Shown here one piece after another: positions 1 through 6,334 of a stretch of DNA of 12,661 bases. The notes beneath the pieces are model-generated. The model was not told the DNA's origin and made no database searches. It saw only the letters and a list, made by a program, of their open reading frames with translations. The stretch is taken from positions 1-12,661 of the forward strand of contig SFLS01000030.1 in NCBI GenBank assembly GCA_004554485.1. Direction: 5' to 3'. This stretch comes from Oscillospiraceae bacterium (lineage in GTDB: Bacteria; Bacillota; Clostridia; Oscillospirales; Ruminococcaceae). The number at the start of each line of letters is the position of its first letter. Positions within the stretch are counted from its first letter, which is position 1. The translations under genes and the position numbers were made by a program.

Positions 1-248
1 CCAAGCCGCAGCGTCTCCTCGGCGCCCCGGCGGTACTGCGCCGTCACATCTCCGCCCTGGGCGGTCAGGACCCGTTTGCCCACCCGCTCGGCGGCCGGGC
101 GCGGGGTGGCCAGCCCGCCGTAGATTTCCGGGCAGACCGGGATCAGGGTATGCCGCCCCAGCAGCGATAAAACCCCTTCGTGGGGCTTGGCCTGCCCGTC
201 GTAGCGGCAGCAGACTCCCAGCAGGCAGGCACTCACCAGTATTTTCAT
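1..248 (-). CDS. DUF523 / TudS-like protein (thiouracil desulfurase family), partial
   Basis: Translating the minus strand from 248 gives 82 codons before the left edge, so the C-terminus is missing. The protein opens with MKILVSACLLG and then CRYDG at residues 14-18. It continues with PVCPE (residues 37-41, Cys39) and GLATPRPAAE (45-54). These are the hallmark motifs of the DUF523 family (Pfam PF04463). Characterised members (TudS) remove sulfur from 2-thiouracil with a [4Fe-4S] cluster held by three cysteines; Cys8 and Cys39 are the likely first two, and the third would lie outside the window. The start is set by a GGAGG-rich sequence just upstream and by a 4-bp ATGA overlap with the stop of the Nudix gene, so the two are probably translationally coupled. 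The family assignment is firm. Activity on thiouracil is inferred from the family, and members may have other thio-substrates. Confidence 0.85.
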   Translation of the reverse strand, partial: MKILVSACLLGVCCRYDGQAKPHEGVLSLLGRHTLIPVCPEIYGGLATPRPAAERVGKRVLTAQGGDVTAQYRRGAEETLRL

Positions 249-730
249 TCCTCTCCCTCCTCCGGCGGCAGCGGCCGCCCATCACGGGAAGCACTCACCA
301 GCCGGTCTCCCCGGTATTCCAGCTTCAGCGAGAAAAACGGTCCCTCCTGCCGCAGCAGGGAAAGGAACAGCCGGTCCCCCTGCCACAGCGGCAGGCGGCC
401 CACCTCCCCGATCGGGACCCATTCCAGCGTCCCCTCGTCGCACTCCCGCAGCGTCCCGGTAAAGCCGGCCGCGGTAAACAGGTGCATGTACTCGGTGGGG
501 GCTTCATCGGAAACAAAGGTCACCAGCCCCCGGAAGCGATAGTCGGTCAGGGTCAGTCCCGTTTCCTCACGCACCTCCCGCAGCAGGCACTCCTCCGGGC
601 TTTCCCCCTCTTCAAATTTCCCGCCGATCCCCAGCCATTTATCGTGGTTGATGTCGTTTTTCTTTTTGGTCCGGTGCAGCATCAGCCAGCAGCCGTCTTT
701 TTCGATATAACACAGGGTGGAAAGGATCAT
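245..730 (-). CDS. Nudix hydrolase (MutT-like, 8-oxo-dGTP diphosphatase type)
   Basis: This 161-aa protein has a complete Nudix box at residues 37-59: G37, E43, R51-E52, E55-E56 and G58-L59 match GX5EX7REUXEEXGU, so the metal-binding glutamates are present. The N-terminus (CYIEKDGCWLMLHR, then KKKNDINHDKW) is typical of small Gram-positive enzymes annotated as 8-oxo-dGTP diphosphatases. These hydrolyse oxidised or other nucleoside triphosphates to the monophosphate and pyrophosphate, in the cytosol. The true substrate cannot be read from sequence. The start at 730 has a GGAGGAG ribosome binding site inside the end of the upstream PPC gene, with ATGA overlaps at both its start and its stop. 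It is therefore the middle gene of a tightly packed operon. Confidence 0.92.
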   Translation of the reverse strand: MILSTLCYIEKDGCWLMLHRTKKKNDINHDKWLGIGGKFEEGESPEECLLREVREETGLTLTDYRFRGLVTFVSDEAPTEYMHLFTAAGFTGTLRECDEGTLEWVPIGEVGRLPLWQGDRLFLSLLRQEGPFFSLKLEYRGDRLVSASRDGRPLPPEEGEE

Positions 731-1128
731 GGCGTCTCCTCCGTAAAAACGATTTCGTCATAGCCGGTTTCGCTGTCCTGCTCCGTACCGAAGCGCCAGC
801 CGGGCAGCTCCCCCAGGATCAGCTCGCAGGTGGTATTCACCATACAGCCGGGCATCAGGTGCCCGCCGAACGCGGTAAGCCCCTGACGGGAAAGCGCGAT
901 ATGCAGATGGCAGCGCTGCCGGCTCACCGTCCCCGTCAGAGAAAGGATCTCACAGGGTTCTTCTACGGTGCGTACCGTCCGGCCGTCGGCATCCCGCAGA
1001 ACGGCACGGCTGAGACATCCCACCCCGGAAAGCACCACCGCCGCTTCCAGCATCCTTTCTTCGGCAAACTGCCGGATCGCCGGCAGCAGATCCTCGCCCC
1101 GTCTCAGGCGGATACAATGGGTTTTCAT
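727..1128 (-). CDS. PPC / DUF296 domain protein
   Basis: This 133-aa protein consists of one PPC (plant and prokaryote conserved, DUF296) domain. It starts IRLRRGEDLLPAI and has the core SGVG(C) turn at residues 34-38. The CHLHIAL segment (73-79) is followed by GGHLMPGC (88-95) and TTCELILGE (99-107). His74, His76 and His90 are the conserved three-histidine, likely metal-binding, set of bacterial members. Bacterial PPC proteins form trimers of unknown function; in plants the domain accompanies AT-hook DNA-binding proteins. An in-frame upstream extension to 1239 is open, but the ATG at 1128 is preferred: an AAGGGGA-like ribosome binding site precedes it, the extension is basic and unlike the family, and the promoter at 1191-1163 lies inside the extension. 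It is the first gene of the operon and its stop overlaps the Nudix start by 4 bp. Confidence 0.87.
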   Translation of the reverse strand: MKTHCIRLRRGEDLLPAIRQFAEERMLEAAVVLSGVGCLSRAVLRDADGRTVRTVEEPCEILSLTGTVSRQRCHLHIALSRQGLTAFGGHLMPGCMVNTTCELILGELPGWRFGTEQDSETGYDEIVFTEETP

Positions 1129-1162
1129 CGACGCTTTCCCCTTTCCTGCGCTTTTTATCAAT

Positions 1163-1191
1163 ATTTTACCACAGAAAAACGCCGTTGGCAA
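1163..1191 (-). promoter_or_regulatory. sigma-A promoter of the PPC-Nudix-TudS operon
   Basis: Read on the minus strand, a -35 box TTGCCA (1191-1186) is separated by exactly 17 bp from a -10 box TAAAAT (1168-1163). Transcription would start near 1156, giving a leader of about 28 nt before the ATG at 1128. Spacing and position are what is expected for the PPC gene. The promoter is inferred from sequence only. Confidence 0.7.
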
Positions 1192-1542
1192 AGCCCGGCG
1201 GCGCTTTATGGAAAAAATACAACACTTTGACCGAATCATGATTTTTATTCTATCAAAAACGTGATGTTTATAACCAAAGTCTTATGAAAAAGCGATAAAA
1301 TACTGCTGTTTTTGGCATGTGTGCCGCCAAACTTTAATCTTTCTTTTTGTGGAATTTGCCAAACGCAATCTGTTCTGAAATTGCAGGAATTCCGGCATGG
1401 TTGGTGCTATATAACAAATTCCGAATGGATTTATTCATTATTTGAAGTTGCGTTTGTTGTAATCTTCCAAATGCCAAATTTCTGCCGCCGCAGCGGCGCT
1501 TTATTTTCTCCTTAATTTTCCAGAAATGCGGTTGTGAAATAT
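1192..1542. other. AT-rich intergenic spacer between divergent transcription units
   Basis: About 350 bp lie between the PPC promoter and the coaD promoter, and I see no credible gene. Open frames here (plus 1312-1515, minus 1334-1651) have no ribosome binding site, no recognisable motif and low-complexity composition. The base composition is clearly more AT-rich than the flanking genes. Structural elements are present. CGCCGC/GCGGCG at 1486-1498 forms a 6-bp inverted repeat around A1492 and is followed by a T-rich run. A 9-nt segment at 1360-1368 (CAAACGCAA) is exactly complementary to 1448-1456. An 8-nt segment at 1351-1358 is complementary to 1415-1422. An unrecognised small RNA or a decayed sequence is possible but unsupported. 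Confidence 0.5.
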
Positions 1543-1553
1543 TTGACAAATGT

Positions 1554-1582
1554 TTGACAGCACCCATTTTTGCAGTTATACT
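1554..1582 (+). promoter_or_regulatory. near-consensus sigma-A promoter of coaD (and possibly the butyrate genes)
   Basis: A perfect -35 box TTGACA (1554-1559) is followed after 17 bp by TATACT (1577-1582), one base from consensus. The start would be near 1589, about 55 nt upstream of the coaD ATG. A second TTGACA lies 11 bp further upstream (1543-1548) within a short tandem repeat of TTTGACA. No terminator is visible between coaD and thl, so this promoter may also feed the genes downstream. Confidence 0.82.
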
Positions 1583-1644
1583 AAAGGTACTTTTAATATG
1601 GATAAATATTTTGTTAAAGCCGTTTAACGGCGAAAGGACCGCAT

Positions 1645-2127
1645 ATGACAAGGGCTATTTATCCCGGTAGTTTTGACCCTGTAACGCTGGGGCACATGGA
1701 TATCATCCGGCGTGCTTCCCGCGTGGTGGATGAGTTGATCATCGGCGTACTGATCAATCGCGACAAAAACCCCCTCTTTACCGTGGAAGAACGGGTGGAA
1801 ATGCTGCAGGAAAGCGTCCGGGACTGCAAGAATGTCACCGTCAGCACCTTTGACGGCCGCACCGTCGATTTTGCCCGCGCCAATCACGCGCAGATCATCA
1901 TCCGCGGTCTGCGGGCCGTCACCGATTTTGAGCACGAGATGCAGATGGCCCAGACCAACCGCATTTTGGATCCTACCATCGATACCATGTTTTTCACCAC
2001 CAGCCTGCGGTATGCCTATCTCAGCAGCACCATCGTCAAGGAAGTGGCGCACTACGGCAATACCGATATTTCCAAATTCGTACATCCCTTTGTCGCCGCC
2101 CGGCTGAAGGAAAAGCTGGGCAGCTGA
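1645..2127 (+). CDS. coaD: phosphopantetheine adenylyltransferase
   Basis: CoaD transfers AMP from ATP to 4'-phosphopantetheine, giving dephospho-CoA and pyrophosphate; it is the penultimate step of CoA synthesis in the cytosol. The 160-aa length matches the family. The nucleotidyltransferase motif is intact: GSFDP (8-12) then T14-L15-G16-H17. It also has Lys41 in the RDKNPLF loop, Arg87 in IIRGLRAVTDFEHE (84-97) and the SSTIVKE segment (about 127-133) that contacts ATP. The ATG at 1645 has AAAGGA six bases upstream. The gene is followed after 97 nt by thl on the same strand with no intrinsic terminator between. This placement puts a CoA biosynthesis gene ahead of a wholly CoA-dependent pathway. 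Co-transcription is inferred, not shown. Confidence 0.97.
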   Translation: MTRAIYPGSFDPVTLGHMDIIRRASRVVDELIIGVLINRDKNPLFTVEERVEMLQESVRDCKNVTVSTFDGRTVDFARANHAQIIIRGLRAVTDFEHEMQMAQTNRILDPTIDTMFFTTSLRYAYLSSTIVKEVAHYGNTDISKFVHPFVAARLKEKLGS

Positions 2128-2145
2128 ACCCGGACCGGTTCATCC

Positions 2146-2168
2146 GATTGCGTGATCATCAGGCAATC
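2146..2168. promoter_or_regulatory. 23-nt near-perfect palindrome upstream of thl (candidate operator)
   Basis: Around C2157 the arms GATTGC (2146-2151) and TGAT (2153-2156) mirror ATCA (2158-2161) and GCAATC (2163-2168); only the G2152/G2162 pair fails, so 10 of 11 pairs match. It sits 57 nt before the thl ATG. It is not followed by a T-run, so it is not an intrinsic terminator. It does not match the Rex consensus TTGTTAA-N4-TTAACAA. An odd-length dyad of this size is typical of a dimeric regulator site, but the regulator is unknown. A weak RNA hairpin is the alternative. Confidence 0.55.
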
Positions 2169-2224
2169 ATGAAATAACCATCGTTATCTATTCCTATTTT
2201 ATTATTTTTAAGGAGGCAACAACT

Positions 2225-3406
2225 ATGAAGAAAATCGTATTGGCAGGCGCCTGCCGTACCGCCATCGGCACCATGGGCGGCTCTCTGAGCACCGTTCCGG
2301 CTGCGGAGCTGGGTTCCGTCGTCATCAAAGAAGCCCTTGCCCGCGCAGGCGTCCCCGCCGAGCAGGTCGATCATGTTTATATGGGCTGCGTCATTCAGGC
2401 CGGCCTGGGCCAGAACGTCGCCCGTCAGGCTTCCCTGAAGGCCGGTCTGCCCGTGACCACCCCCGCCGTTACCGTTAACGTTGTCTGCGGTTCCGGTCTG
2501 AACTGCGTCAACATGGCCGCCCAGATGATCGAAGCGGGCGACGCCGATATCGTTGTCGCCGGCGGCATGGAAAGCATGTCCCTGGCCCCCTATGCCATGA
2601 TGAAAGGCCGTTACGGCTACCGCATGGGCAACGCCACCCTGGTGGATACCATGGTGAACGACGCCCTGTGGGATGCTTTCAACAACTATCACATGGGCAT
2701 CACCGCCGAGAACGTGGCCGAGCAGTGGCACCTGACCCGTGAGGACCTGGATGCGTTTGCCGCCAACAGCCAGCAGAAGTGCGAAAAGGCCATGGCCGAG
2801 GGCAAATTCAAGGAGGAGATCGTCCCCGTCGAGGTCAAGGGCAAGAAGGGTTCCGTGATCGTCGATACCGATGAAGGCCCCCGTCCCGGCACCACCGTGG
2901 AGACCCTGGCCCGTCTGAAGCCCGCCTTCAAAAAGGACGGCGGCATCGTGACCGCCGGCAACTCCTCCGGCATCAATGACGGCGCTGCCGCTATTGTGGT
3001 TATGAGCGAGGAGAAGGCCAAGGAGCTGGGCGTCAAGCCGATGGCTACCTGGGTCGGCGGCGCCCTGGGCGGCGTGGATCCCTCCATCATGGGCGTAGGC
3101 CCCGTAGCGGCGGTCAACAAGCTGATGAAGAAGCTCGATATGAAGGTTGCCGATATGGATCTCATCGAAGCCAACGAGGCTTTTGCCGCTCAGTCCCTGG
3201 CGGTCGGCCACGACCTGGGCTTTGACCCCGAAAAGCTGAACGTCAACGGCGGCGCCATCGCTCTGGGCCATCCCGTAGGCGCTTCCGGCTGCCGTATTCT
3301 GGTCACCCTGCTGCACGAGATGCAGCGCCGTGACGCCAAGACCGGTCTGGCTACCCTGTGCATCGGCGGCGGCATGGGCTGCGCCACCGTGGTAAAGCGT
3401 GACTGA
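2225..3406 (+). CDS. thl: acetyl-CoA C-acetyltransferase (thiolase)
   Basis: This enzyme condenses two acetyl-CoA to acetoacetyl-CoA and CoA, the first step toward butyryl-CoA. The 393-aa length is normal for biosynthetic thiolases. The acylated nucleophile is Cys88 in NVVCGSG. The NEAFA motif is at 317-321, His349 lies in the GGAIALGHPVGASG segment, and the second active-site cysteine is Cys379 in CIGGGMGCA, so all catalytic residues are present. In C. acetobutylicum thiolase the equivalent pair (Cys88/Cys378) can form a redox-regulated disulfide; both cysteines are conserved here, so the same control is possible but inferred. The ATG at 2225 has a perfect AGGAGG eight bases upstream. No clear -35/-10 pair is seen in the 97-nt spacer, which instead carries the palindrome at 2146-2168. 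A strong hairpin separates it from crt. Confidence 0.97.
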   Translation: MKKIVLAGACRTAIGTMGGSLSTVPAAELGSVVIKEALARAGVPAEQVDHVYMGCVIQAGLGQNVARQASLKAGLPVTTPAVTVNVVCGSGLNCVNMAAQMIEAGDADIVVAGGMESMSLAPYAMMKGRYGYRMGNATLVDTMVNDALWDAFNNYHMGITAENVAEQWHLTREDLDAFAANSQQKCEKAMAEGKFKEEIVPVEVKGKKGSVIVDTDEGPRPGTTVETLARLKPAFKKDGGIVTAGNSSGINDGAAAIVVMSEEKAKELGVKPMATWVGGALGGVDPSIMGVGPVAAVNKLMKKLDMKVADMDLIEANEAFAAQSLAVGHDLGFDPEKLNVNGGAIALGHPVGASGCRILVTLLHEMQRRDAKTGLATLCIGGGMGCATVVKRD

Positions 3407-3424
3407 TCCTTTGGTACATCCAGC

Positions 3425-3452
3425 GCACCGGAGAGCCGCCGCTCTCCGGTGC
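3425..3452 (+). repeat. 12-bp perfect stem-loop between thl and crt, without a U-tract
   Basis: Positions 3425-3436 pair perfectly with 3441-3452 around a CGCC tetraloop, and nine of the twelve pairs are GC-type or flanked by them. The sequence after it is AAAATAAG, not T-rich, so it is unlikely to stop transcription by itself. In an operon such a stem is usually an mRNA end-protector or a processing/attenuation point, which would let thl mRNA accumulate above the downstream genes. That role is inferred. Confidence 0.8.
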
Positions 3453-3481
3453 TGCGCAAAATAAGAAGGAGAGTGTATCCC

Positions 3482-4258
3482 ATGGAGTTTATTACCTATG
3501 AGGCGGAAGGCCAGATCGGTATTATCACCATCAACCGTCCCAAGGCCCTGAATGCCCTGAACAGCACCGTGCTGGAGGAGCTGGACAAGGCCCTCGACGC
3601 GGTCGATCTGCAGACGGTCCGCTGCCTGATCCTGACCGGCGCGGGAGAAAAGAGCTTTGTAGCCGGCGCGGATATCGGCGAGATGAGCACCCTGACCAAA
3701 GCCGAGGGAGAAGCCTTTGGTAAAAAGGGCAACGATGTTTTCCGCAAGCTGGAAACCTTCCCCATTCCCGTTATCGCTGCCGTTAACGGCTTTGCGCTGG
3801 GCGGCGGCTGCGAGATCTCGATGAGCTGCGATATCCGTATCTGCAGCGAAAACGCCGTGTTCGGCCAGCCGGAAGTCGGCCTGGGCATTACCCCCGGCTT
3901 TGGCGGCACCCAGCGCCTGGCCCGCATCGTCGGCACCGGCAAGGCCAAGGAAATGATCTACGGCGCCCGCAACATCAAGGCGGAGGAAGCCTATCGCATC
4001 GGTCTGGTCAATAACGTCTATCCCCTGGAGGAGCTGATGCCCGCCGCCAAGAAGCTGGCCGCCACCATCGCCCGCAACGCCCCCATCGCCGTGCGCAACT
4101 GCAAGCGCGCCATCAACGAGGGCCTGCAAGTAGATATGGACCAGGCCGTCGTCATCGAAGAGAAACTGTTTGGCAACTGCTTTGAAACTTACGACCAGAA
4201 AGAGGGCATGGCCGCCTTTTTGGAAAAGCGCAAGGTTGAAGCATTCCTCAATAAATAA
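3482..4258 (+). CDS. crt: 3-hydroxybutyryl-CoA dehydratase (crotonase)
   Basis: Crt removes water from 3-hydroxybutyryl-CoA to give crotonyl-CoA. The 258-aa protein is a single crotonase fold. The oxyanion-hole segments AGADI (61-65) and ALGGG (105-109) are present. The two catalytic glutamates are Glu111 in GGGCEISMS and Glu131 in FGQPEVGLGITPGFGGTQRL (segment 127-146). An open extension upstream to 3449 exists, but the ATG at 3482 is chosen because AGGAGAG lies about nine bases upstream and the family starts at this point. It is the second gene of the butyrate operon, 75 nt after thl with the stem-loop between them, and 35 nt before hbd. No missing residue or disruption is seen. Related enoyl-CoA hydratases look similar; the operon fixes the C4 role. 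Confidence 0.96.
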   Translation: MEFITYEAEGQIGIITINRPKALNALNSTVLEELDKALDAVDLQTVRCLILTGAGEKSFVAGADIGEMSTLTKAEGEAFGKKGNDVFRKLETFPIPVIAAVNGFALGGGCEISMSCDIRICSENAVFGQPEVGLGITPGFGGTQRLARIVGTGKAKEMIYGARNIKAEEAYRIGLVNNVYPLEELMPAAKKLAATIARNAPIAVRNCKRAINEGLQVDMDQAVVIEEKLFGNCFETYDQKEGMAAFLEKRKVEAFLNK

Positions 4259-4293
4259 TCAAAACTAAAATTTACTTAACGGAGGTTACTGCA

Positions 4294-5133
4294 ATGAAGG
4301 TTGGTATTATCGGCGCCGGCACCATGGGTTCCGGCATCGCTCAGGCTTTTGCCCAGGCCAATGGCTATGAGGTGTTCCTGTGTGACATCAACGAAGAGTT
4401 TGCCGCGGGCGGCAAAAACAAGATCGCCAAGGGCCTGAACGGCCGCGTGGCCAAGGGGAAGATGGAGCAGGCCGCTGCCGACGCGATCCTCGCCAAGATC
4501 ACCACCGGCACCAAGGAGATCTGCAAGGACTGCGATCTCGTCATCGAAGCGGCTGTTGAGAACATGGAGATCAAAAAGCAGACCTTCCAGGAGCTGTCCC
4601 GGATCTGCAAACCCGAGTGCCTGTTCGCCACCAATACCTCTTCCCTTTCCATCACCGAACTCGGCGCCAAGCTGGACCGCCCCATCATCGGTATGCACTT
4701 CTTTAATCCCGCTCCCGTTATGAAGCTGGTCGAGGTCATCGCCGGCCTGAACACCCCCGCCGAGATGGTCGAGACCATCAAGAAGCTGGCGGAGGATATC
4801 GGCAAGACCCCCGTACAGGTGGAAGAGGCTGCCGGTTTTGTGGTCAACCGTATCCTGATCCCCATGATCAACGAGGCTGTCGGTATCTACGCTGACGGCG
4901 TTGCTTCCGTAGAAGGCATTGATAACGCCATGATGCTGGGCGCCAACCATCCCATGGGCCCGCTGGCTCTGGGCGACCTCATCGGCCTGGATGTCTGCCT
5001 GGCCATTATGGAGGTCCTGCAGGCCGAAACCGGCGACGACAAGTATCGTCCCCATCCCCTGCTGCGCAAAATGGTCCGCGGCGGCAAGCTGGGCAGAAAG
5101 ACCGGCGTTGGCTTCTACGATTACAGAAAGTAA
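4294..5133 (+). CDS. hbd: 3-hydroxybutyryl-CoA dehydrogenase
   Basis: Hbd reduces acetoacetyl-CoA to (S)-3-hydroxybutyryl-CoA. The 279-aa protein has an N-terminal Rossmann domain with GAGTMGSG (7-14). An acidic residue, Asp31 in FLCDIN, ends the second strand, which usually means NADH rather than NADPH; this is an inference. The catalytic pair is His135 in GMHFFNP and Glu147 in KLVEVI, with the conserved NTSSLS (114-119) and Asn185 in GFVVNR. The C-terminal dimerisation domain ends in the familiar GRKTGVGFYDY. The ATG at 4294 has GGAGG eight bases upstream. It lies between crt and bcd (19-nt gap to bcd), so the genes are ordered Thl, Crt, Hbd rather than in reaction order. Confidence 0.97.
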   Translation: MKVGIIGAGTMGSGIAQAFAQANGYEVFLCDINEEFAAGGKNKIAKGLNGRVAKGKMEQAAADAILAKITTGTKEICKDCDLVIEAAVENMEIKKQTFQELSRICKPECLFATNTSSLSITELGAKLDRPIIGMHFFNPAPVMKLVEVIAGLNTPAEMVETIKKLAEDIGKTPVQVEEAAGFVVNRILIPMINEAVGIYADGVASVEGIDNAMMLGANHPMGPLALGDLIGLDVCLAIMEVLQAETGDDKYRPHPLLRKMVRGGKLGRKTGVGFYDYRK

Positions 5134-5152
5134 GCAATAAGGAGGATCTGTT

Positions 5153-6316
5153 ATGGATTTCAAGCTCACCAAAGAGCAGGCCATGGTGCAGAAAATGTAC
5201 CGTGAGTTTGCCGAGAATGAAGTAAAGCCCCTGGCTGCTGAGGTGGATGAGGAAGAGCGCTTCCCCGAAGAGACCGTCAAGAAGATGGCTAAGCTGGGCA
5301 TGATGGGAATCTATTTCCCCAAAGAGTACGGCGGCGCCGGCGGCGACGTCCTCTCCTACGTCATGGCGGTCGAAGAGCTTTCCAAGGTCTGCGGCACCAC
5401 CGGCGTTATCCTTTCCGCCCACACCTCCCTGTGCTGTGCTCCCATCTATGAAAACGGCACCGAGGAGCAGAAGAAATATTACCTGCCCAAGCTGTGCAGC
5501 GGCGAATGGATCGGCGCGTTCGGCCTCACCGAGCCGGGTGCCGGCACCGACGCGCAGGGTCAGCAGACCGTTGCCGTGCTGGATGGCGATCACTGGGTGC
5601 TCAACGGCTCCAAGATCTTCATCACCAACGCCGGCTTTGCCAATGTATTTATCATCATCGCCGTTACCGGCGTCGTCCCCGATAAGAGGAATCCCAAAAA
5701 GACCCGTAAGGAGATCTCCGCTTTCATCGTGGAGCGCACCGACCCCGGCTTCTCGGTCGGCAAGCACGAAAAGAAGATGGGCATCCGCGGTTCTTCCACC
5801 TGTGAGCTGATCATGGAGGACTGCCGCATCCCCGCAGACCGTCTGCTGGGCAAGAAGGGCAAGGGCTTCAATATCGCCATGGCTACCCTGGACGGCGGCC
5901 GCATCGGTATTGCCGCGCAGGCCCTGGGCCTGGGCGAAGGCGCCGTGGAAGAGGTCATCAAGTACACCCATGAGCGTGTCCAGTTCGGTCGCCGCATCTC
6001 CCAGTTCCAGAACACCCAGTTCCAGATCGCCGATATGCACACCCGCATGGAGGCCGCTAAGTACCTGGTTTACTCCGCCGCCTGCAAGAAGAACGCGCAC
6101 GAGCCGTACAGCGCGGACGCCGCAATGGCCAAGCTGTTTGCGGCCGAAGCCGCCAGCGATGTAACCCGCCGCGCGGTACAGCTCTTCGGCGGTTACGGCT
6201 ACACCCGTGACTACCCTGTGGAGCGCATGATGCGTGATGCCAAGATCACTGAAATCTACGAGGGTACCTCCGAGGTTCAGCGCATGGTCATCGCCGCGAA
6301 TCTCAAGGTCAACTGA
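5153..6316 (+). CDS. bcd: butyryl-CoA dehydrogenase (short-chain acyl-CoA dehydrogenase)
   Basis: Bcd is the FAD flavoprotein that reduces crotonyl-CoA to butyryl-CoA, working with EtfAB. In clostridia and relatives the complex oxidises NADH and also reduces ferredoxin (electron bifurcation). The 387-aa protein has the acyl-CoA dehydrogenase signatures GAFGLTEPGAGTDA (121-134), the flavin-contacting WVLNGSKIFITNA (148-160), and the C-terminal QLFGGYGYTRDYPVERMMRD (343-362). The catalytic base is Glu370 in IYEGTSEVQR. A lysine-rich loop at about 176-188 (PDKRNPKKTRKEI) seems longer than in typical family members and would account for a length slightly above the usual 380. The ribosome binding site GGAGG is seven bases before the ATG. 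It is directly followed by its electron-transfer partners, confirming the butyrate rather than beta-oxidation role. Confidence 0.96.
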   Translation: MDFKLTKEQAMVQKMYREFAENEVKPLAAEVDEEERFPEETVKKMAKLGMMGIYFPKEYGGAGGDVLSYVMAVEELSKVCGTTGVILSAHTSLCCAPIYENGTEEQKKYYLPKLCSGEWIGAFGLTEPGAGTDAQGQQTVAVLDGDHWVLNGSKIFITNAGFANVFIIIAVTGVVPDKRNPKKTRKEISAFIVERTDPGFSVGKHEKKMGIRGSSTCELIMEDCRIPADRLLGKKGKGFNIAMATLDGGRIGIAAQALGLGEGAVEEVIKYTHERVQFGRRISQFQNTQFQIADMHTRMEAAKYLVYSAACKKNAHEPYSADAAMAKLFAAEAASDVTRRAVQLFGGYGYTRDYPVERMMRDAKITEIYEGTSEVQRMVIAANLKVN

Positions 6317-6334
6317 TAGGAGGAGTATGCCGTT

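Noticed and set aside
1334..1651. Minus-strand 105-codon open frame in the PPC-coaD spacer
   Set aside because: No ribosome binding site, starts inside coaD, covers the coaD promoter, no known motif.
2146..2168. Rex operator or intrinsic terminator at the pre-thl palindrome
   Set aside because: Sequence does not match the Rex consensus, and no T-run follows the dyad on either strand.
2200..2205. TATTAT as a -10 box for thl
   Set aside because: No -35 box at 16-18 bp, and the start would fall inside the ribosome binding site.
2159..4129. Antisense open frame (656 codons) over thl and crt
   Set aside because: Same cause: low-complexity Gly/Ala/His/Asp-rich translation opposite two clear enzymes, no ribosome binding site or motif.
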